Under the pieces are notes generated by a model. That model was not told the DNA's origin, searched no databases, and worked only from the letters and a program-made list of their open reading frames with translations. From Brienomyrus brachyistius (Eukaryota > Chordata > Actinopteri > Osteoglossiformes > Mormyridae): a stretch of DNA of 64,000 nucleotides. Shown here in pieces: positions 10,721-23,899 of the stretch. The translations under genes and the position numbers were made by a program. Within the stretch, counting starts at the first letter, position 1; the number at the start of each line of letters is the position of its first letter. The stretch spans positions 19,602,254 through 19,666,253 of the forward strand of contig NC_064555.1 of assembly GCF_023856365.1 (NCBI RefSeq), given 5' to 3'.

Positions 10721-11800
10721 TGAGTGTAGTTGGTGGTTAGCATGTGGCTTATGTTTTCTGACTGTAGCTGGTGGTCAGCATGTGGCTTATGTTTCCTGAC
10801 TGTAGCTGGTGGTTAACATGTGGCTTATGTTTTCTGATTGTAACTGGTGGTTAGCATGTGGCTTGTTTTCTAACTGTAACTGGTGGTTAGCATGTGGCTT
10901 ATGTTTCCTGACTGTAGCTGGTGGTTAACATGTGGCTTATGTTTTCTGATTGTAACTGGTGGTTAGCATGTGGCTTGTTTTCTAACTGTAACTGGTGGTT
11001 AGCATGTGGCTTATATTTTCTGACTGTAGCTGGTGGTTAGCATATGGCTTATGTTTCCTGAGTGTAGCTGGTGGTTAGCATGTGGCTTATATTTTCTGAC
11101 TGTAGCTGGTGGTTAACATGTGGCTTATGTTTTCTGATTGTAGCTGGTGGTTAGCATGTGGCTTATATTTTCTGACTGTAGCTGGTGGTTAACATGTGGC
11201 TTATGTTTTCTGATTGTAACTGGTGGTTAGCATGTGGCTTGTTTTCTAACTGTAACTGGTGGTTAGCATGTGGCTTATATTTTCTGATTGTAGCTGGTAG
11301 TTAGCATGTGGCTTATGTTTTCTGACTGTAGCTGGTGGTTAGCATGTGGCTTATGTTTTCTGATTGTAGCTGGTGGTTAACATGTGGCTTATGTTTCCTG
11401 ACTGTAGCTGGTGGTTAACATGTGGCTTATGTTTTCTGATTGTAGCTGGTGGTTAGCCTGTGGCTTATGTTTTCTGATTGTAGCTGGTGGTTAGCATGTG
11501 GCTTATGTTTTCTGATTGTAGCTGGTGGTTAGCATGTGGCTTATGTTTTCTGATTGTAGCTGGTGGTTAGCATGTGGCTTATGTTTTCTGATTGTAGCTG
11601 GTGGTTAGCATGTGGCTTATGTTTTCTGATTGTAGCTGGTGGTTAGCATGTGGCTTATATTTTCTGACTGTAGCTGGTGGTTAACATGTGGCTTATGTTT
11701 TCTGATTGTAGCTGGTGGTTAGCATGTGGCTTATATTTTCTGACTGTAGCTGGTGGTTAACATGTGGCTTATGTTTTCTGATTGTAGCTGGTGGTTAGCA
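10721..11800 (+). repeat. 38-bp minisatellite, about 28 copies
   Basis: The tandem unit contains GGTGGTTAGCATGTGGCTTA followed by TGTTTTCTGATTGTAGCT. Variants differ at a few positions (TTAGC/TTAAC, TGATTG/TGACTG), and some units are shortened to GGCTTGTTTTCTAACTG. Higher-order arrangements of variants are visible. A degenerate copy precedes the array. It begins about 600 bases downstream of the exon 1c donor, within the first intron of 1c transcripts. Confidence 0.95.
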
Positions 11801-14800
11801 GGGTGCCGCAGTCATCTGGAGGGTAAATCATGAGCCACGAGTTGCACTGACTCTAGAACATTTTAGGCTCTAAATGTTTTAATGTTCGATTATAATATTT
11901 CTGTAAGTACCACCAGATTTCCTACGAGAGCCACAAATCCCAAAACAGACTAGGTCTGTCTCATCAGTCATTACTCTGAGATGACACAGGTTCACATATT
12001 GCTGAACTGTAGACTAGAACTTGCAGGTGAGAATGAATGAGAATAACTGGTTATAAGGGCCTCTGTTTCTCTCTCAAGCTCAGACTGTGTAGATCTCAGC
12101 GGAGAGCTTTGCGTGGAACAAGCAGAGCACCTCGGAATTCTGTTTGGGAAAACGCTGGTGGCAGTTCTGGTTTATGATGATTGGCATTATATTTCAAGTT
12201 GTTGGAAGGTATGTTTCCACGTTCTGGAAATCTGGATGGCTACATACATCTACCATGTTGTGTAGCTTTTAAAAATTAGCATTAGCAAGTTCTTTTCCTC
12301 CTGGCTATGTATTTTGCTGTGTAGTATAGTTGTCACCGGTAATCTCATTAGCACAGCAATGTTATGTAATGAGTGTTCAGGTCATGGAGCACATTGCCCT
12401 TCTAATCACTGATTTTAATTATTCATAACGGATATCTAATTGCTACCTAAAGAATTAACATTTATTATTGAATCTGCTGCTGGACTAAAATTTCCTTTAG
12501 TCTTTTTATGGGCATCGCATGAACAGTTATTTCGCATTGACAAACATTCAGACGCAGTCATATGATTTCAGGTAATAAATGCAAATGTAATCTCTTGAAT
12601 TGCCTTGCTTTGGTGGCACTGATATTAGTATAATGTCAGACACCAGTATCATTAGAGATGAACAGCAATCACTGGGTAAAATCAGTGATGTACATGATGA
12701 ACCTGTAACTCATACTGCTGGGACAGAGCTACACATATAATGTTTCTGCCTGTGATTGAAGAGGACCCTGTTGGTGTAAAAATCACAAGGCATGGGATCT
12801 GCTGCTTTATTTTCTGTCATTTATGTGGGCTGCGGATGACGTAAGCCAGCAGTCAGGGATGCTCCCTGTTTCCCACCATTCCCCCTGAAACCTCTCCCGA
12901 TGCTCTTGCACCTTAAAGGCATTTAGACATCATTTTGTCACACCTCATATTCAGGTGCGAACGTTTGTGTGGCTTTTCCTTGACACTGTTTGATTTACCC
13001 CACAGTTCAGAGACACATGGTTAGGCAGAGGTACTAAAGCCAGATCTGACCCCAAGCTGAATCAATTGTGTGACTCTTTGTCAATATCGTGCATTAGGCT
13101 GGCTTGCGGTACAGCGGTGTTCTTTGGGGTGACTCTGGATCACCATAATCTGACGGGTTTCGTGGTTTTTAAAAAAGTACCCTGGCACAGTGAGAAATTC
13201 AGAAAGTCTTTGCCAAAAAGCGGGAAGCTGGTGTCTCTCAGACACTGTAGTTATGAGCCGCTGGTTTGTCTGTAAACATGCTTCAGTTTTTGTTCCATCA
13301 CAGTCCTTTTCAGGTTCTGTGTTGTTTACAATGAGCTTGGAAGAAATGTAGCATGCAAGGTTTGATGATGATAATTGTCCTCGTCCATCATCCAGTCGCC
13401 CACACAGAGGTGACGCAAACGGTTTTGTTGTGCATTCTGCATCTCTCATAAGCAAGGAGGGTCGTTGTGATGCCATGCAGTTACTCCCCAGTAATGTTAC
13501 TCTCGAAGGAGCATGCCGAGGATGGTGTTTGGTTGCGACTTGGCACAGCTTCCTGGCATGTATAGCGGCAGGGAGAATGTACTGTGTGCAGTCAAAACAA
13601 ATGTAATGAGTATAGCTGCAGTCTTAGATTGAACACACTGCAGTGGTCTGGGTGAAATGATGCTAATTACTGCTAAAGCCATCCTGCAGGCCACAGAAAA
13701 AGGCAGTTTTAACTTGATGTCACTGTACATTGTGACACTCTGTGTTCTAATAAGATAAACTGCAGCTCCACATGGAGAGAGGTAGGATAATGGTGAACTG
13801 GTGACCTCCAGGTCTCACATATTGCATTGGGCTTTCTGCGCTATTAAGAAAGGAAAAATTGTGTCATGGAAAATGTATGGTGACCTTTGACCCAGGCCAT
13901 TACCCCCCACCACTCCTATGAGGTGACCTGACCTATGTAGAGCCACGTTGGGGGGTGTGGGGGGGAATGGTTCCAGACCATTCCTTCGAAGGTGTGGCTT
14001 GATATGCTTTGATGACTTACACATGGGAATGGTGCAGGTTTGACCCCCCACCAGAAGAAGGCATGACAGGCATGTATAAAGACATGATGTAACCTACCAT
14101 GCCCACTTTTCTGAATGAGAGGGTTGGTGCTTATTGGGTGGTCTGGACAAATAAACAACCACTAGCTCAGTTTAAAAGATGTTGAATGGCAAGTGGGAAT
14201 GTGTATGAAGAGTGGCGCACTCTGCATGGGGGAGGTTCCTCAGCGCACTGGGCTTATTTGTTAATCCTCCAGTAATGCCACAGACACACTGTGTTAAATT
14301 AGTAGTGGAAATGACTGTCAACTACCCCACAAGCCATGATGAGTCAGCGAGTGAGGAAACCATGCTGTTACACTAATTTTACCCCAGTGAAACTTTTTAA
14401 ACGTTTATCTAGCGTTGAGCGGCATCCAAATCCACAAAGGAGATGTTACTGAGATTTTGTTTGAGAAGTGCGATCCAGATTCTGCTTGCAAAAACATCGC
14501 ACTTTTTGTTTTTTAAAATGTCTCTTTCCTATCATCAGCATCTTTTAACATCAGCAAGCGCTGTAGCAGAATAATGACAGCAATATATCTACTCTCTGTC
14601 ATCGTCTGCTGAGCACATTATGAGACCCAATGAATTATTTATTCTGGTCTTGGAATAGAACCATTATTTTTATAGATCTCAGTCTCAAACTGTTTTTAAT
14701 GACCTTTTGTGGGTAAATAAGAACTTTGAAAAACGTGGCTCCAGAGGAAAGTAATTTGTCATTTTTGAGAAGTTATTAACATGCTACAGCATGTATATCT

Positions 14801-17780
14801 GGGGAAATGGTGCAATTGGAAGCAAAAGCAGTGTAATTGTGCAACAATATGAGGACTCGTCTTCAGGCTAAAACGTGGGGGAGTTCTGTTTAATGTTAGC
14901 AGCGACATCAGTAGTTTCGGCAGTTTTCTGAAGTGCTGAGTTCACAGTCTGGTTCCTATTAGCGCACATGCAGTACTCACAGCCCCCACAAGGGGTCATT
15001 TAGCAAAACAGTATGAATAATTAATTATTGTCTTTCCGTTCATATAAGGCCTCTAACACCTTAAACGCAAACTCATATTTACAGTACAGTTACATATTTA
15101 CAGTTGTTATAATACTTTATTGTATTTTTCCAGATTATTTATGACTGACTTTTTTACTGTGTTGAAGTGACACTAGCTAATTGTATTTGGAGTGCAGTAA
15201 TATTTCTAAGAACATTATATACCTTTCTTAAGTTAGCGAAACTGAAGTAACACTAAAGAATGTACTCTGACACCGGTATCACGATCAGGCTGGCAGGAAT
15301 GTTTCGGGCTGGTTCTATTCCAGAACTCCCTCTCTGTGCGCTGTCAGGTTCTCTTTCTCTCAGTTTTCCCATAGTGAGATGATGCTGGATATTAATTAAC
15401 ATGCAGGGTGGGAGGGGCACAGTCACTGGAGTCTGGGCTGTAAATCTGTTTTGTCTGATTGTATAATGTTCTGCTGAACACCATCCTAGCCACAGCTTTT
15501 TGTTATAATGACAGTTTATTTGATTTTACCTTTCGGCAGCTATTTTATGTGCGTGACCTGCGCTCTCCTACTGCTCTTATATTACAGGCCGCGTTTAGGT
15601 AACAAATATATATTTTTACATTTAGGAGTGATGGTCGTTTGTGCTTTGAATGCTGTTTGGGAGCCGTGGGAGATTCACAGCTGAAAGGGGAGAGGGGGGC
15701 ATTTGAAGTTAGAGACGCCAGGGAGGAGACTGAGAGGTTTCTGATCGGGAAGGTGAGTTGGTGTTATCTTCGGGACGTACACCCCCACCCCCTCATTCCA
15801 AGGCTTTGCTGAAGAGGCATGTTGCCAGCAATGCAGTCGTTCAGATCCTGAGGCTTCTCCACAGTGTGCTGGAAGGTCATTTTGCTGGGGTGGACATGAA
15901 GGCACCTTCACGGGGGGGGGGGGGGGGGTGGGCGTCTCTGGATGCGATGACTGGAGGCCTCCCGGCAATAGCTGTGGCTGTGAGACTGAACTCCAGCTGG
16001 GGTCGGATCAGGTCCAGATTTTTGAAACCCAATATGGCAAGTTTTCATATTTTCACACCAACCTCATCCTGGCTTCACACAGGACAACAGCTAGAGATCA
16101 TTTCCGTGGCTTTTCAAGATGCCACATGCTACGTTTATTATACCATGGATCGTGTACAAGGTCATGTGGGAGGGTGGTGTCTATATGCCAGGGGATGCCA
16201 GACCATCGCAGGAGTCGCGTTTGCATGCAGTCACAGTGGGCAGTTTATAAGTGCCAGTTCACCAAACTATGTTTGGGGGGGGGGGCTACTGTAACTCTCT
16301 AATTACTTTAATTAGTCATAAATGGGAGACTTAATCAATCATTGATCACGACGGTAACCAAATAAGTGTTACAGTATTGTTTCAGTGTTTCAGTAATTTT
16401 TAGACCCACATTTAAAATGATAGTGTTAAACTTTCAGAGTATAGCTCTTTTGTTTCATTTTAGAAGGAGGTGAATGCATTTTTCATATGACTTGCGAAAA
16501 CCGGAATCATCCAGGGCTTTGGACATATTGCTGATAATTTTCCCATATGTTTGAGCTGTACTTCCTTCAGTCATTCCTGTGGGGAGTCACGTGATTGTTT
16601 CAATGTTTGATCGGCCTTGTAGGGTTGAGCAAAGCGTAAATTGGTATAGAACTTACACATGCATCTCCTGCAAACTAGTCCTGTGTTCAGGAAAAAGACT
16701 TTATTACGATTTGATTGCTTCTTGCTGTCTGGTAGATAATCGGTGTATTTCTCGTTTTGCCTGCCTAGTTTGCCATTCAGGAATGGGAGGATTTGCAAAT
16801 GAGGATCTGATTAAAAAAAGCCTGACAAGTTGCCAGAGTGCAGGCTGGCTCGAGAGGAAGCCAGACTGAGCCCCAGGCTGTGTGTCATAGCAACGCAAGC
16901 AGCCATACAGGCAGCTACCAGCTACAATTAAACGTTTAATTGTCAGAGGTGGCTGCTACTGAAGGTAAAGACGAGAGAATCTGTGCTTATCAAAGTGAAT
17001 CAACTAAAGATCATTTTAGCACTTGCTGTAATCAGTTATCACCCTGTCCTAGTTATTCCCTACATTGTCCCCTGAACTTTCTGGCTCACAGTGAGTTAAC
17101 TACAGAAGAACAAAATTGATCTCTGGAATGTTTCAAGAGCTGAACTTCTGTGTCGTGGCGAGGGTGACCAGTTGACGTTGAAGCCTTCGGATCTGAGGAT
17201 GATTTTAGTTTTGGGTGGTGGATTTTCATTTAAAGGAGAATTTCACAAACTTTTGAAGCTTGTATCGCCTTCATTTAGTAGCACCAATGACTTGTGGGAA
17301 GCTGTGGACTAAACCTTTGTAACCCTGGAAAGTGATTTTTATTGGAAACAAAAGAGTTTGATAAAATTGCACGTGGCTGGTTTGTTTCCCATTAAATGAC
17401 TTCATTTCTTGGTGGAATTTTCCCCGCTAAGGTGGTCGAACCCAGAAATACTGCAGTTGACATTTGACTTGAAGGCTGCACCGCTGCCTGAGTGAAAAGG
17501 AAAGTCTGAAACTGCATCCCTCCTCCCAGTCGCTGGCCTTTTTATTTCTCAAAAAGTACCTTGTGGTTTCCGGCTCGGCTTTTTACCAGAAGGATTTATA
17601 ACTATTGTTCATTAGTCTTAACCTCTCATTAGAGCTATCCTTAAGATAACAATTAGAAGATCTACGTGCTGAAAGCAATACAGATATTAGTGAGATCACT
17701 AAAAATAGAAAAAAATAAGCTTCTGTCACTTAACTTTCCTGTTTAACAGGACAGGACAAATATTTTTTTTAGGGGTCAAC
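11801..17780. other. Long intronic stretch without recognised genes
   Basis: Nothing with coding character was found. Low-complexity G runs occur near 15911-15928 and 16274-16283. The overlapping open frames at 15758-16302 run through a G run and have no domain. Confidence 0.35.
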
Positions 17781-18081
17781 ATGTGCATAGATTGCAGAGG
17801 GATCACGTTTATTAACATTGAAATATGCATAATTAGAGGTGTTCTTAGTATAGTTCTTAGTATTTGTTAAGTTTGCTCACACTTGGGATACAGACCAACG
17901 TAGTGAAGTAAGTGCAATTATGATAGAGCAAAAATGAATTAAAACAGCTTCATTAGTAATTACCTAATGGCCTTTTGGGTTTTTTGTATATCGATGAACT
18001 ATTCTGTGCTTCTTCTGCTCTTGGATGGATTGATCTGTATTTTAACTTTGCACCCAGCTGACCCGGGCTATGTCCTCGACC
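17781..18081 (+). repeat. Left copy of a 301-bp inverted repeat
   Basis: The sequence from ATGTGCATAGATTGCAG to ATGTCCTCGACC recurs in reverse complement at 23254-23554 with only a handful of mismatches, by eye about 97% identical. Both copies contain the same small open frame starting MAFWVFCISMNY; I treat this as non-coding. The pair brackets exon 1f. Confidence 0.85.
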
Positions 18082-18899
18082 TCCTTATCTGCACTGACAA
18101 TCTAGATCCAGTCACAGACTGTCTGGGCCTTACTGTGTTTTGGTTACCCGCAGGGGTCCATGAAGAGGTCAATAGAGAAGGAATGAGCAGGATTGTGGGA
18201 AAGAGACAACTGGCTATGCCACTAAGAGAGCGGCTGAGGTCTGCCAGTGGGCTACCACCATCAGCATCACAGCGACCTCCTTCCTTATATATACGCGTAC
18301 ATACGGAGGTTTAGCAAGGTCTGGTGCCTTATGTTTTCGTCAAACCGAGTTAATCTTCTACACTGTTTATCCAAATGTGGTCGCCATAGAAACTGGTAGT
18401 AAATACCAGTGGAATACTGGGGGGTGGGTGGGGGGGTGGGGGGTGGGACTATATCTTCTTGACTTCAGATTTGTAAGTAATCCTGCAGTGGACTGGTGTA
18501 ATGAAAAAGGCTTAGTTAAATAACATGTCTTAGTTTTAAATAAGTTACATTCCCATAGATAAAAATCAAATATCAAGTAGAGTTTTTTGAGATGTCCGAG
18601 TTGTCCATATTATTTTCAATGTATGCTTTTTATTTTACTGTTTAAATTTGCAGTAGATTAAAAAAAAAAAAAAGTTGTGATAGTTTTTTTTTTAATGATT
18701 GTAAGGAAAACCCGCTGCCACTAACGTAAATTCATCCTGGTTCGTCGAACGGCTCCTACTTTGTGTTATCTGTTAATCTGTGATACACACCCAAACCCGC
18801 AGAAAAATCAAATACTGTGCCTGGCGTTTCGATTTGCAAGGAGATGATTTATTTTGTTACTGTTTGCCAGAAGCCCTGCAGCCCCGAGACACTGTGCAA
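18082..18899. other. Intronic sequence
   Basis: No gene seen. G-rich run near 18420-18447 and an A run near 18660-18673. Confidence 0.3.
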
Positions 18900-19181
18900 G
18901 ACCGTTGTGTGTATTTCGGTGTATGTGTGTGTTGCCCGTGGCATGCGGCGCCTATGCCTTTAAGAGGTGGGGCCAGCTGCTATGCTGGTGTGTCTCTGGC
19001 TGCGGAGGCAGCACTGATGGTGTGGAATGAAAGGCAGTGCTTTCGGGAGGGTGCACCGAGAGGGAGCTAGCTGAACGGGAGGCAGAGAGCACTACACTCC
19101 GAGAAGCAGAGCGGGCTGAGAAGGCTGCCGCAGTCAGTGGGGAAAAGCGGATCCGGCCAGACAGGAGACGAGGAGGCACAC
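18900..19181 (+). promoter_or_regulatory. plec: Probable promoter and 5' UTR of plectin exon 1f
   Basis: GC- and CpG-richer than its neighbours, this purine-rich stretch leads directly to the 1f ATG. A 15-codon upstream open frame (ATG at 19027, stop at 19072-19074) would lie in the leader if transcription starts left of it. No TATA box is evident; the transcription start is unknown. Confidence 0.4.
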
Positions 19182-19272
19182 ATGGCCTTATACAATCCAG
19201 CCAAGCAGGCAGGTCGCACTGAGGAGCAGGACTACGTTCAGGCTTATGAGAATGTCCGGGAGAAGTATAAAG
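19182..19272 (+). CDS. plec: Plectin alternative first coding exon 1f
   Basis: The exon encodes 30 residues, starting MALYNPAKQAG and ending in EEQDYVQAYENVREKYK. The C-terminal half matches human plectin 1f, where DEQDFIQAYEEVREKYK precedes exon 2, and also resembles the EEQEYLQAYE segment of dystonin. The start is CACATGG, an acceptable Kozak context. The exon ends one base into a codon at AAAG|GTAATG, the plectin first-exon phase. In mammals 1f is linked to focal and fibrillar adhesions of fibroblasts and to muscle sarcolemma. Here the N-terminal lead is several residues longer than the human one and basic. The exon is bracketed by a 301-bp inverted repeat. Confidence 0.92.
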
Positions 19273-22200
19273 GTAATGACCATGGCCACAACTCTGCAGG
19301 AACATCTCTAATGACAGGAGTCAGGACCCATGATGCCTGCAGGGCAGCCATTGGCTGTTAAGTGCAGGAGTTCTGTACTGACCAGCACATTGGTGCTGTA
19401 TAAACCTGACATGTAGTGATACTCTGATGGGGTGGCATTGACCGGTCATGTTACTGGTAGGTTCTATGGGTAATTGTGGTGATGGTTTTTTCCTTCTTCA
19501 TGTGTGAGAAGGCTGTATAGTTTTCTAACAAGGAATTTTCTTAAATGACTATGGAATTTTAAGCAGAGCTTGAAAGATCCAAAAAAATGACTGAGACCAT
19601 GGTGTCACACCTGTTAAATAAAACAAATTAATTAATTTTCGGTAACTGCTGGCACGCAATGAATGTATTTGACATAAATAGCTGTGCATGAAGTTTGCAG
19701 GCATCTCCAGAGGCCAAAGTATGCATTATACCACACCCTGTTACACACAAAGCCTTCCTTGGACAATGTTTTAAAATTAAATTTGGCTTTCATTTATGCT
19801 CCCAAGGTTGTCTTGGGAAAAAGCACTTTCTACTGGTGTAATGTAAGACACCAGGCTTGGAGGATCAAATCAGAGAACAATCAAGCACAGACACATTTCA
19901 CTCTAGTTTGGTTGCTGATTGAGATATTTTGAAAATCTGGAAATGGATGGGAATTCTAAAAATACCGGCCCAGTTCCCAGGCAGGCAGAGAGATGCAGCC
20001 GTGAGGTTATGCGGAAGCATGGCTGTCTGTGTGCCCACATCTTTAGTGGCAGAATCCTCTGTCTGTGACAACAGGACTTTAACGTTCCTGCTTTAGTCAG
20101 ATCCTTGTCCTCCCCAGAGAAAGCTTCTCTTCACCCGGCCAGCTCTACATCTCCACTAGGATTCTTGGTGGTGGTGGGGGGGGGGGGGGGGGCGGGAGGG
20201 TCGGGCAATCATACACACTGCTTGTGCATGAGATGCGGGTGTGGCGGACGCTGTTGCGAGCGTGGGCTGTGGCGGAGGTGGTGGGACTTTACTGATAATG
20301 TCCCCCCTCATTCTGCTGTGTGAGTGTGGTGTCGCTCCACTCCCAGTCTCCCCTCCATCTTAGTCTCTCGCTTTATTACTTCCTGCTTTGATCTCCTACT
20401 GGGCCCCTTTAGGTGCTGCCTACTAAACTCCATACTTGTGTTTAATGGAAAGTCCCTCTAACACATATGCAGGAACGTGATGAAATTTGTCATTAATCAT
20501 GGGTTGTGTCACCCTTCCGGTCAGTTTTGGACGTGTTACTCTAATACACTGTTAAAGGAACTTGTTCCTTGTGTTTTTTTTCCAAAACCTTTGTTCCCCA
20601 GCTGATTATGTGTAAACGTATTCTGGACATATTCTTGAGATTATTTTGGGTGTTTCATTTTTTAATGTAATCGAAAGTGAGAAACATCTCTGCTGGTTTA
20701 TTGGCAGTTGGTAACGCTAGTTTGGGGTTGGTTTCTCTATGTTTTGAATAAATACACCAAGGACAAAGTCAGACAGTCTGTAATAGTGTGATCTGTAGGT
20801 GTGAAGAATGTCCCACACTTTTTTTGCACTTCTGGTATCCCATCTGCTGTGAATTCTGGATATTTACATGCTTAACATGTTTACTCTGTTGCCTGCACAA
20901 CTCGTGCCGTCAATTTAATCAAAGCCAGTTTACTGAAATTCGGGTTACGAACCATGCTCCAGGGCATGGGATCCCTGATGGGATCTGAACATGTGACTAT
21001 CTGGTTCAAAGTCTGTTTCGTCAGGATCTGTAGCACCTGCCGTCTTGAAAAAGACATCTGGCTTCCAGCTGCGCATCTACGCTGCAGTGAGCCAAAGACT
21101 GCAGTGGAGGGTGGAGGTCAGCTGTCAGGGCTACGCTTGGTGCGTCAAGCCAGCAGCACTTCCTGGCGAATGCCCCCCCTGCGTCCCCCTCGGGCTGTTA
21201 CACGCAGAGGTGTGCAGTGATAGGTCTTGGGGGTCCTCAAAAAGCCAGGGAGTTCCTTGTTTTCCTTAGAGTGAAATAGGTTCATAACTGCTTAGAATAA
21301 CCAAGATAGATATAGTCCTGTCTTGCATTGTCGGTCATCTAAAGATTTGGTAATACTTTGCTTGAGGGAGCAAAAAGTACTTAGTAACTCATTTACTACT
21401 CCAGAAGAAATCATGAACAAATATAGTACCTGCATGAAATACATGAATGGACATGATTGATTAATGAAAGAACTTGGGATCAGTACTTAAACAGTTAATT
21501 AATCCGTCAGGTATGAGAGTTACTACTACAGTACTACGTTATTTCTGCCCCCTCAAGTAATTTTTGTTTTTTTTTTTGTTTTTTTTTTGTGCTGTGAAGA
21601 CTCTATTATTGAGCCAGTTGTGCCCTTTTGGAATAGAAAAATGTATGAATACACTATGTTATTAAGGAGTGAAGTTTTTAATTGTGAATTTGTAACTGGT
21701 CCACGATCAGCCTGGACAGTCTGCTTATTCTGTTTTTAGATAAGAGTGTGAGTGAGATCACAGGTGTTTTACCAGATATCTACAGGGGAGAGCAGGACAT
21801 ACAGGAAGTGACAATACCTTCCCACTCCCACAAGTAGTTCATGACGGCCCCTTCCCAGAGACAGTGAGTGAAGAACCTCTCCCATCAAGGCAGAGCATGT
21901 CTGGGAAGATGAACAGCTATGAAGTTCTTCTTACCATGCTGACCTTCAAAAATTGATTTGTCTGGGTAACTCTGTATTCGTCATTCATACAAATAATGAG
22001 CAGTGGTTTTTGCTTAGGATAGGGCCTGCTTTCATGGTGAATCACTGTCCTGTATTGGTCCTGATGGCTCAGTTTGAAACCCTCCCTAGAAGTTCTCCTA
22101 CACTTTTTGAGCCTTTTGCCTAGGCTCTGGTTTCATGCAACATAACCTCGTCCTTTCTAAAATAGTATCTTTTAAAGGCACACACAGGGTTTTCTAGGGG

Positions 22201-23253
22201 GGGTCCTGGACTCGTTTGTCTTACGAAATGATGCATGTAATATGCGCATAGACTTGCGATAATTCCCTGTAACACTACCTGCTTTTTCTGATTTTCTACA
22301 TTTTAAATAAATGAACAGAATTCTTCCCAGATGAATCGGTAGTACTTAGAATAGTATGATCCAGTTGTGAGTTGCTTCCAGTGCCTGGCAGTATGTTTTT
22401 TGGCAGTTTGACCATCAGGGAGGCAATTTGTTACTGACTTCACTGCAAAGTTCTGCACTTTGTTACAGCTTTGACATTATAATTCTGAGGTTTCAGGCAT
22501 GAACGTTGGGGAAGCCACAGGTAGCTCAGGGATCACCGAAAAACATGTACAGATATGTATGAACATTTACCGACGTTCTGTCTGTCGTGTTACTTTTATT
22601 TTCTAGAAAAAAAAACAACTTATTTTGGTTAAAACCAGCTTGAACCTTTTGAGTAGATGTTTTTGCGTTACTCTACTTACATTTTTTGCCTTTACACTAA
22701 TCTTTAAAGTCTTTTCAAAGCAATACCTTCAGTAAACAAAAGGCAACACTTTTGGAAAATGCTTTTACGGAGGGGAGAGGACTGAGCTGTGAGAGGGATC
22801 AAGTCCTGGCTGTGTTGTTGCAAGTGCTGGACGTTTTGTGGGATCCGCATGCCCTGTAAGTCCAGCAGTCTGGAACAGATTAGCCAGAGCCTCCGGCAGA
22901 GGCTACTTGAAGGGGGCGCCTGGCGTGACAAGCGGGGGAAGCTGCAGGACCATTCTGCGAATGCGATTTGGCCCAGCGGTGTGTGGGGTATGTTTTGCAT
23001 TACTTGGCTGTACAGCCCCATTGAATGTCACTAATGTCACCTGTTGGCATCTACTAGCGTAGCATTTCACCAGTTCGCTGCGATGCATTTCCTGTATCTG
23101 TTTTCTGATGAACCGCTAATGTGAGCTGGATGCTGCCAGATTCAGATAGCAAAGTCTGAATGAAAAACAAGGTCATTTTTATGCAGCTCGTGGTGCCACA
23201 GGGGGCACACAGGTGGCAATGCCAGGTAACAGTCAGGCAAAAGTCGTCTTGCG
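19273..23253. other. Intronic sequence between exon 1f and the right inverted repeat
   Basis: No exon or RNA gene recognised. Poly-G near 20169-20192 and T-rich tract near 21564-21590. Confidence 0.35.
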
Positions 23254-23554
23254 GGTCGAGGACATAGCCCGGGTCAGCTGGGTGCAAAGTTAAAATACAG
23301 ATCAATCCATCCAAGAGCAGAAGAAGCACAGAATAGTTCATCGATATACAAAAAACCCAAAAGGCCATTAAGTAATTACTAATGAAGCTGTTTTAATTCA
23401 TTTTTGGTCTATCATAATTGCACTTACTTTACTACATTGGTCTGTATCCCAAGTGTGACCAAACTTAACAAATAATAAGAACTATACTAAGAACACCTCT
23501 AATTATGCATATTTAAATGTTAATAAACGTGATCCCTCTGCAATCTATGCACAT
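23254..23554 (-). repeat. Right copy of the 301-bp inverted repeat
   Basis: Reverse complement of 17781-18081 with few mismatches. Its right end abuts the (CATC)n tail of the adjacent SINE almost exactly, so the SINE either inserted at the repeat's end or truncated it. Confidence 0.85.
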
Positions 23555-23899
23555 CCATCCATCCATTTTCCAAACCACTTATCCTATTGGGTCGCGGGGG
23601 GCCCGGAGCCTATCCCGGAAGCAATGGGCACGAGGCAGGGAACAACCCAGGATGGGGGGCCAGCCCATCGCAGGGCACACTCACACACCAGTCACTCACA
23701 CATGCACTCCTACGGGCAATTTAGTAACTCCAATTAGCCTCAGTATCAGTTTTTGGACTGTGGGGGGAAACCAGAGTACCCGGTGGAAATCCCATGACGA
23801 CATGGGGAGAACATGCAAACTCCACATACATGTAACCCAGGCGCAGACTTGAACCCGGGTCCCAGAGGTGTGAGGCAACAGTGCTAACCACTGCACCAC
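23552..23899 (-). mobile_element. tRNA-headed SINE, minus orientation, head truncated
   Basis: Starts with the CCATCCATCC tail and TTTTCCAAACC, contains the family core (CCGGAGCCTATCCCGGAAGC, AACTCCAATTAGCCTC), and stops at CTAACCACTGCACCACT, short of the GCCGCCC head. It is a close relative of the copies at 26.8 and 43.1 kb. Confidence 0.85.

Noticed and set aside
15758..16302. 178- and 124-codon frames
   Set aside because: They overlap, run through a poly-G tract and show no recognisable domain.
17967..18314. Frame starting MAFWVFCISMNYSVLLLLLDG, looks like a signal peptide, also present at 23054-23368 on the minus strand
   Set aside because: Both lie in the 301-bp inverted repeat and diverge at its edge; the shared frame follows from shared DNA, not from coding constraint.
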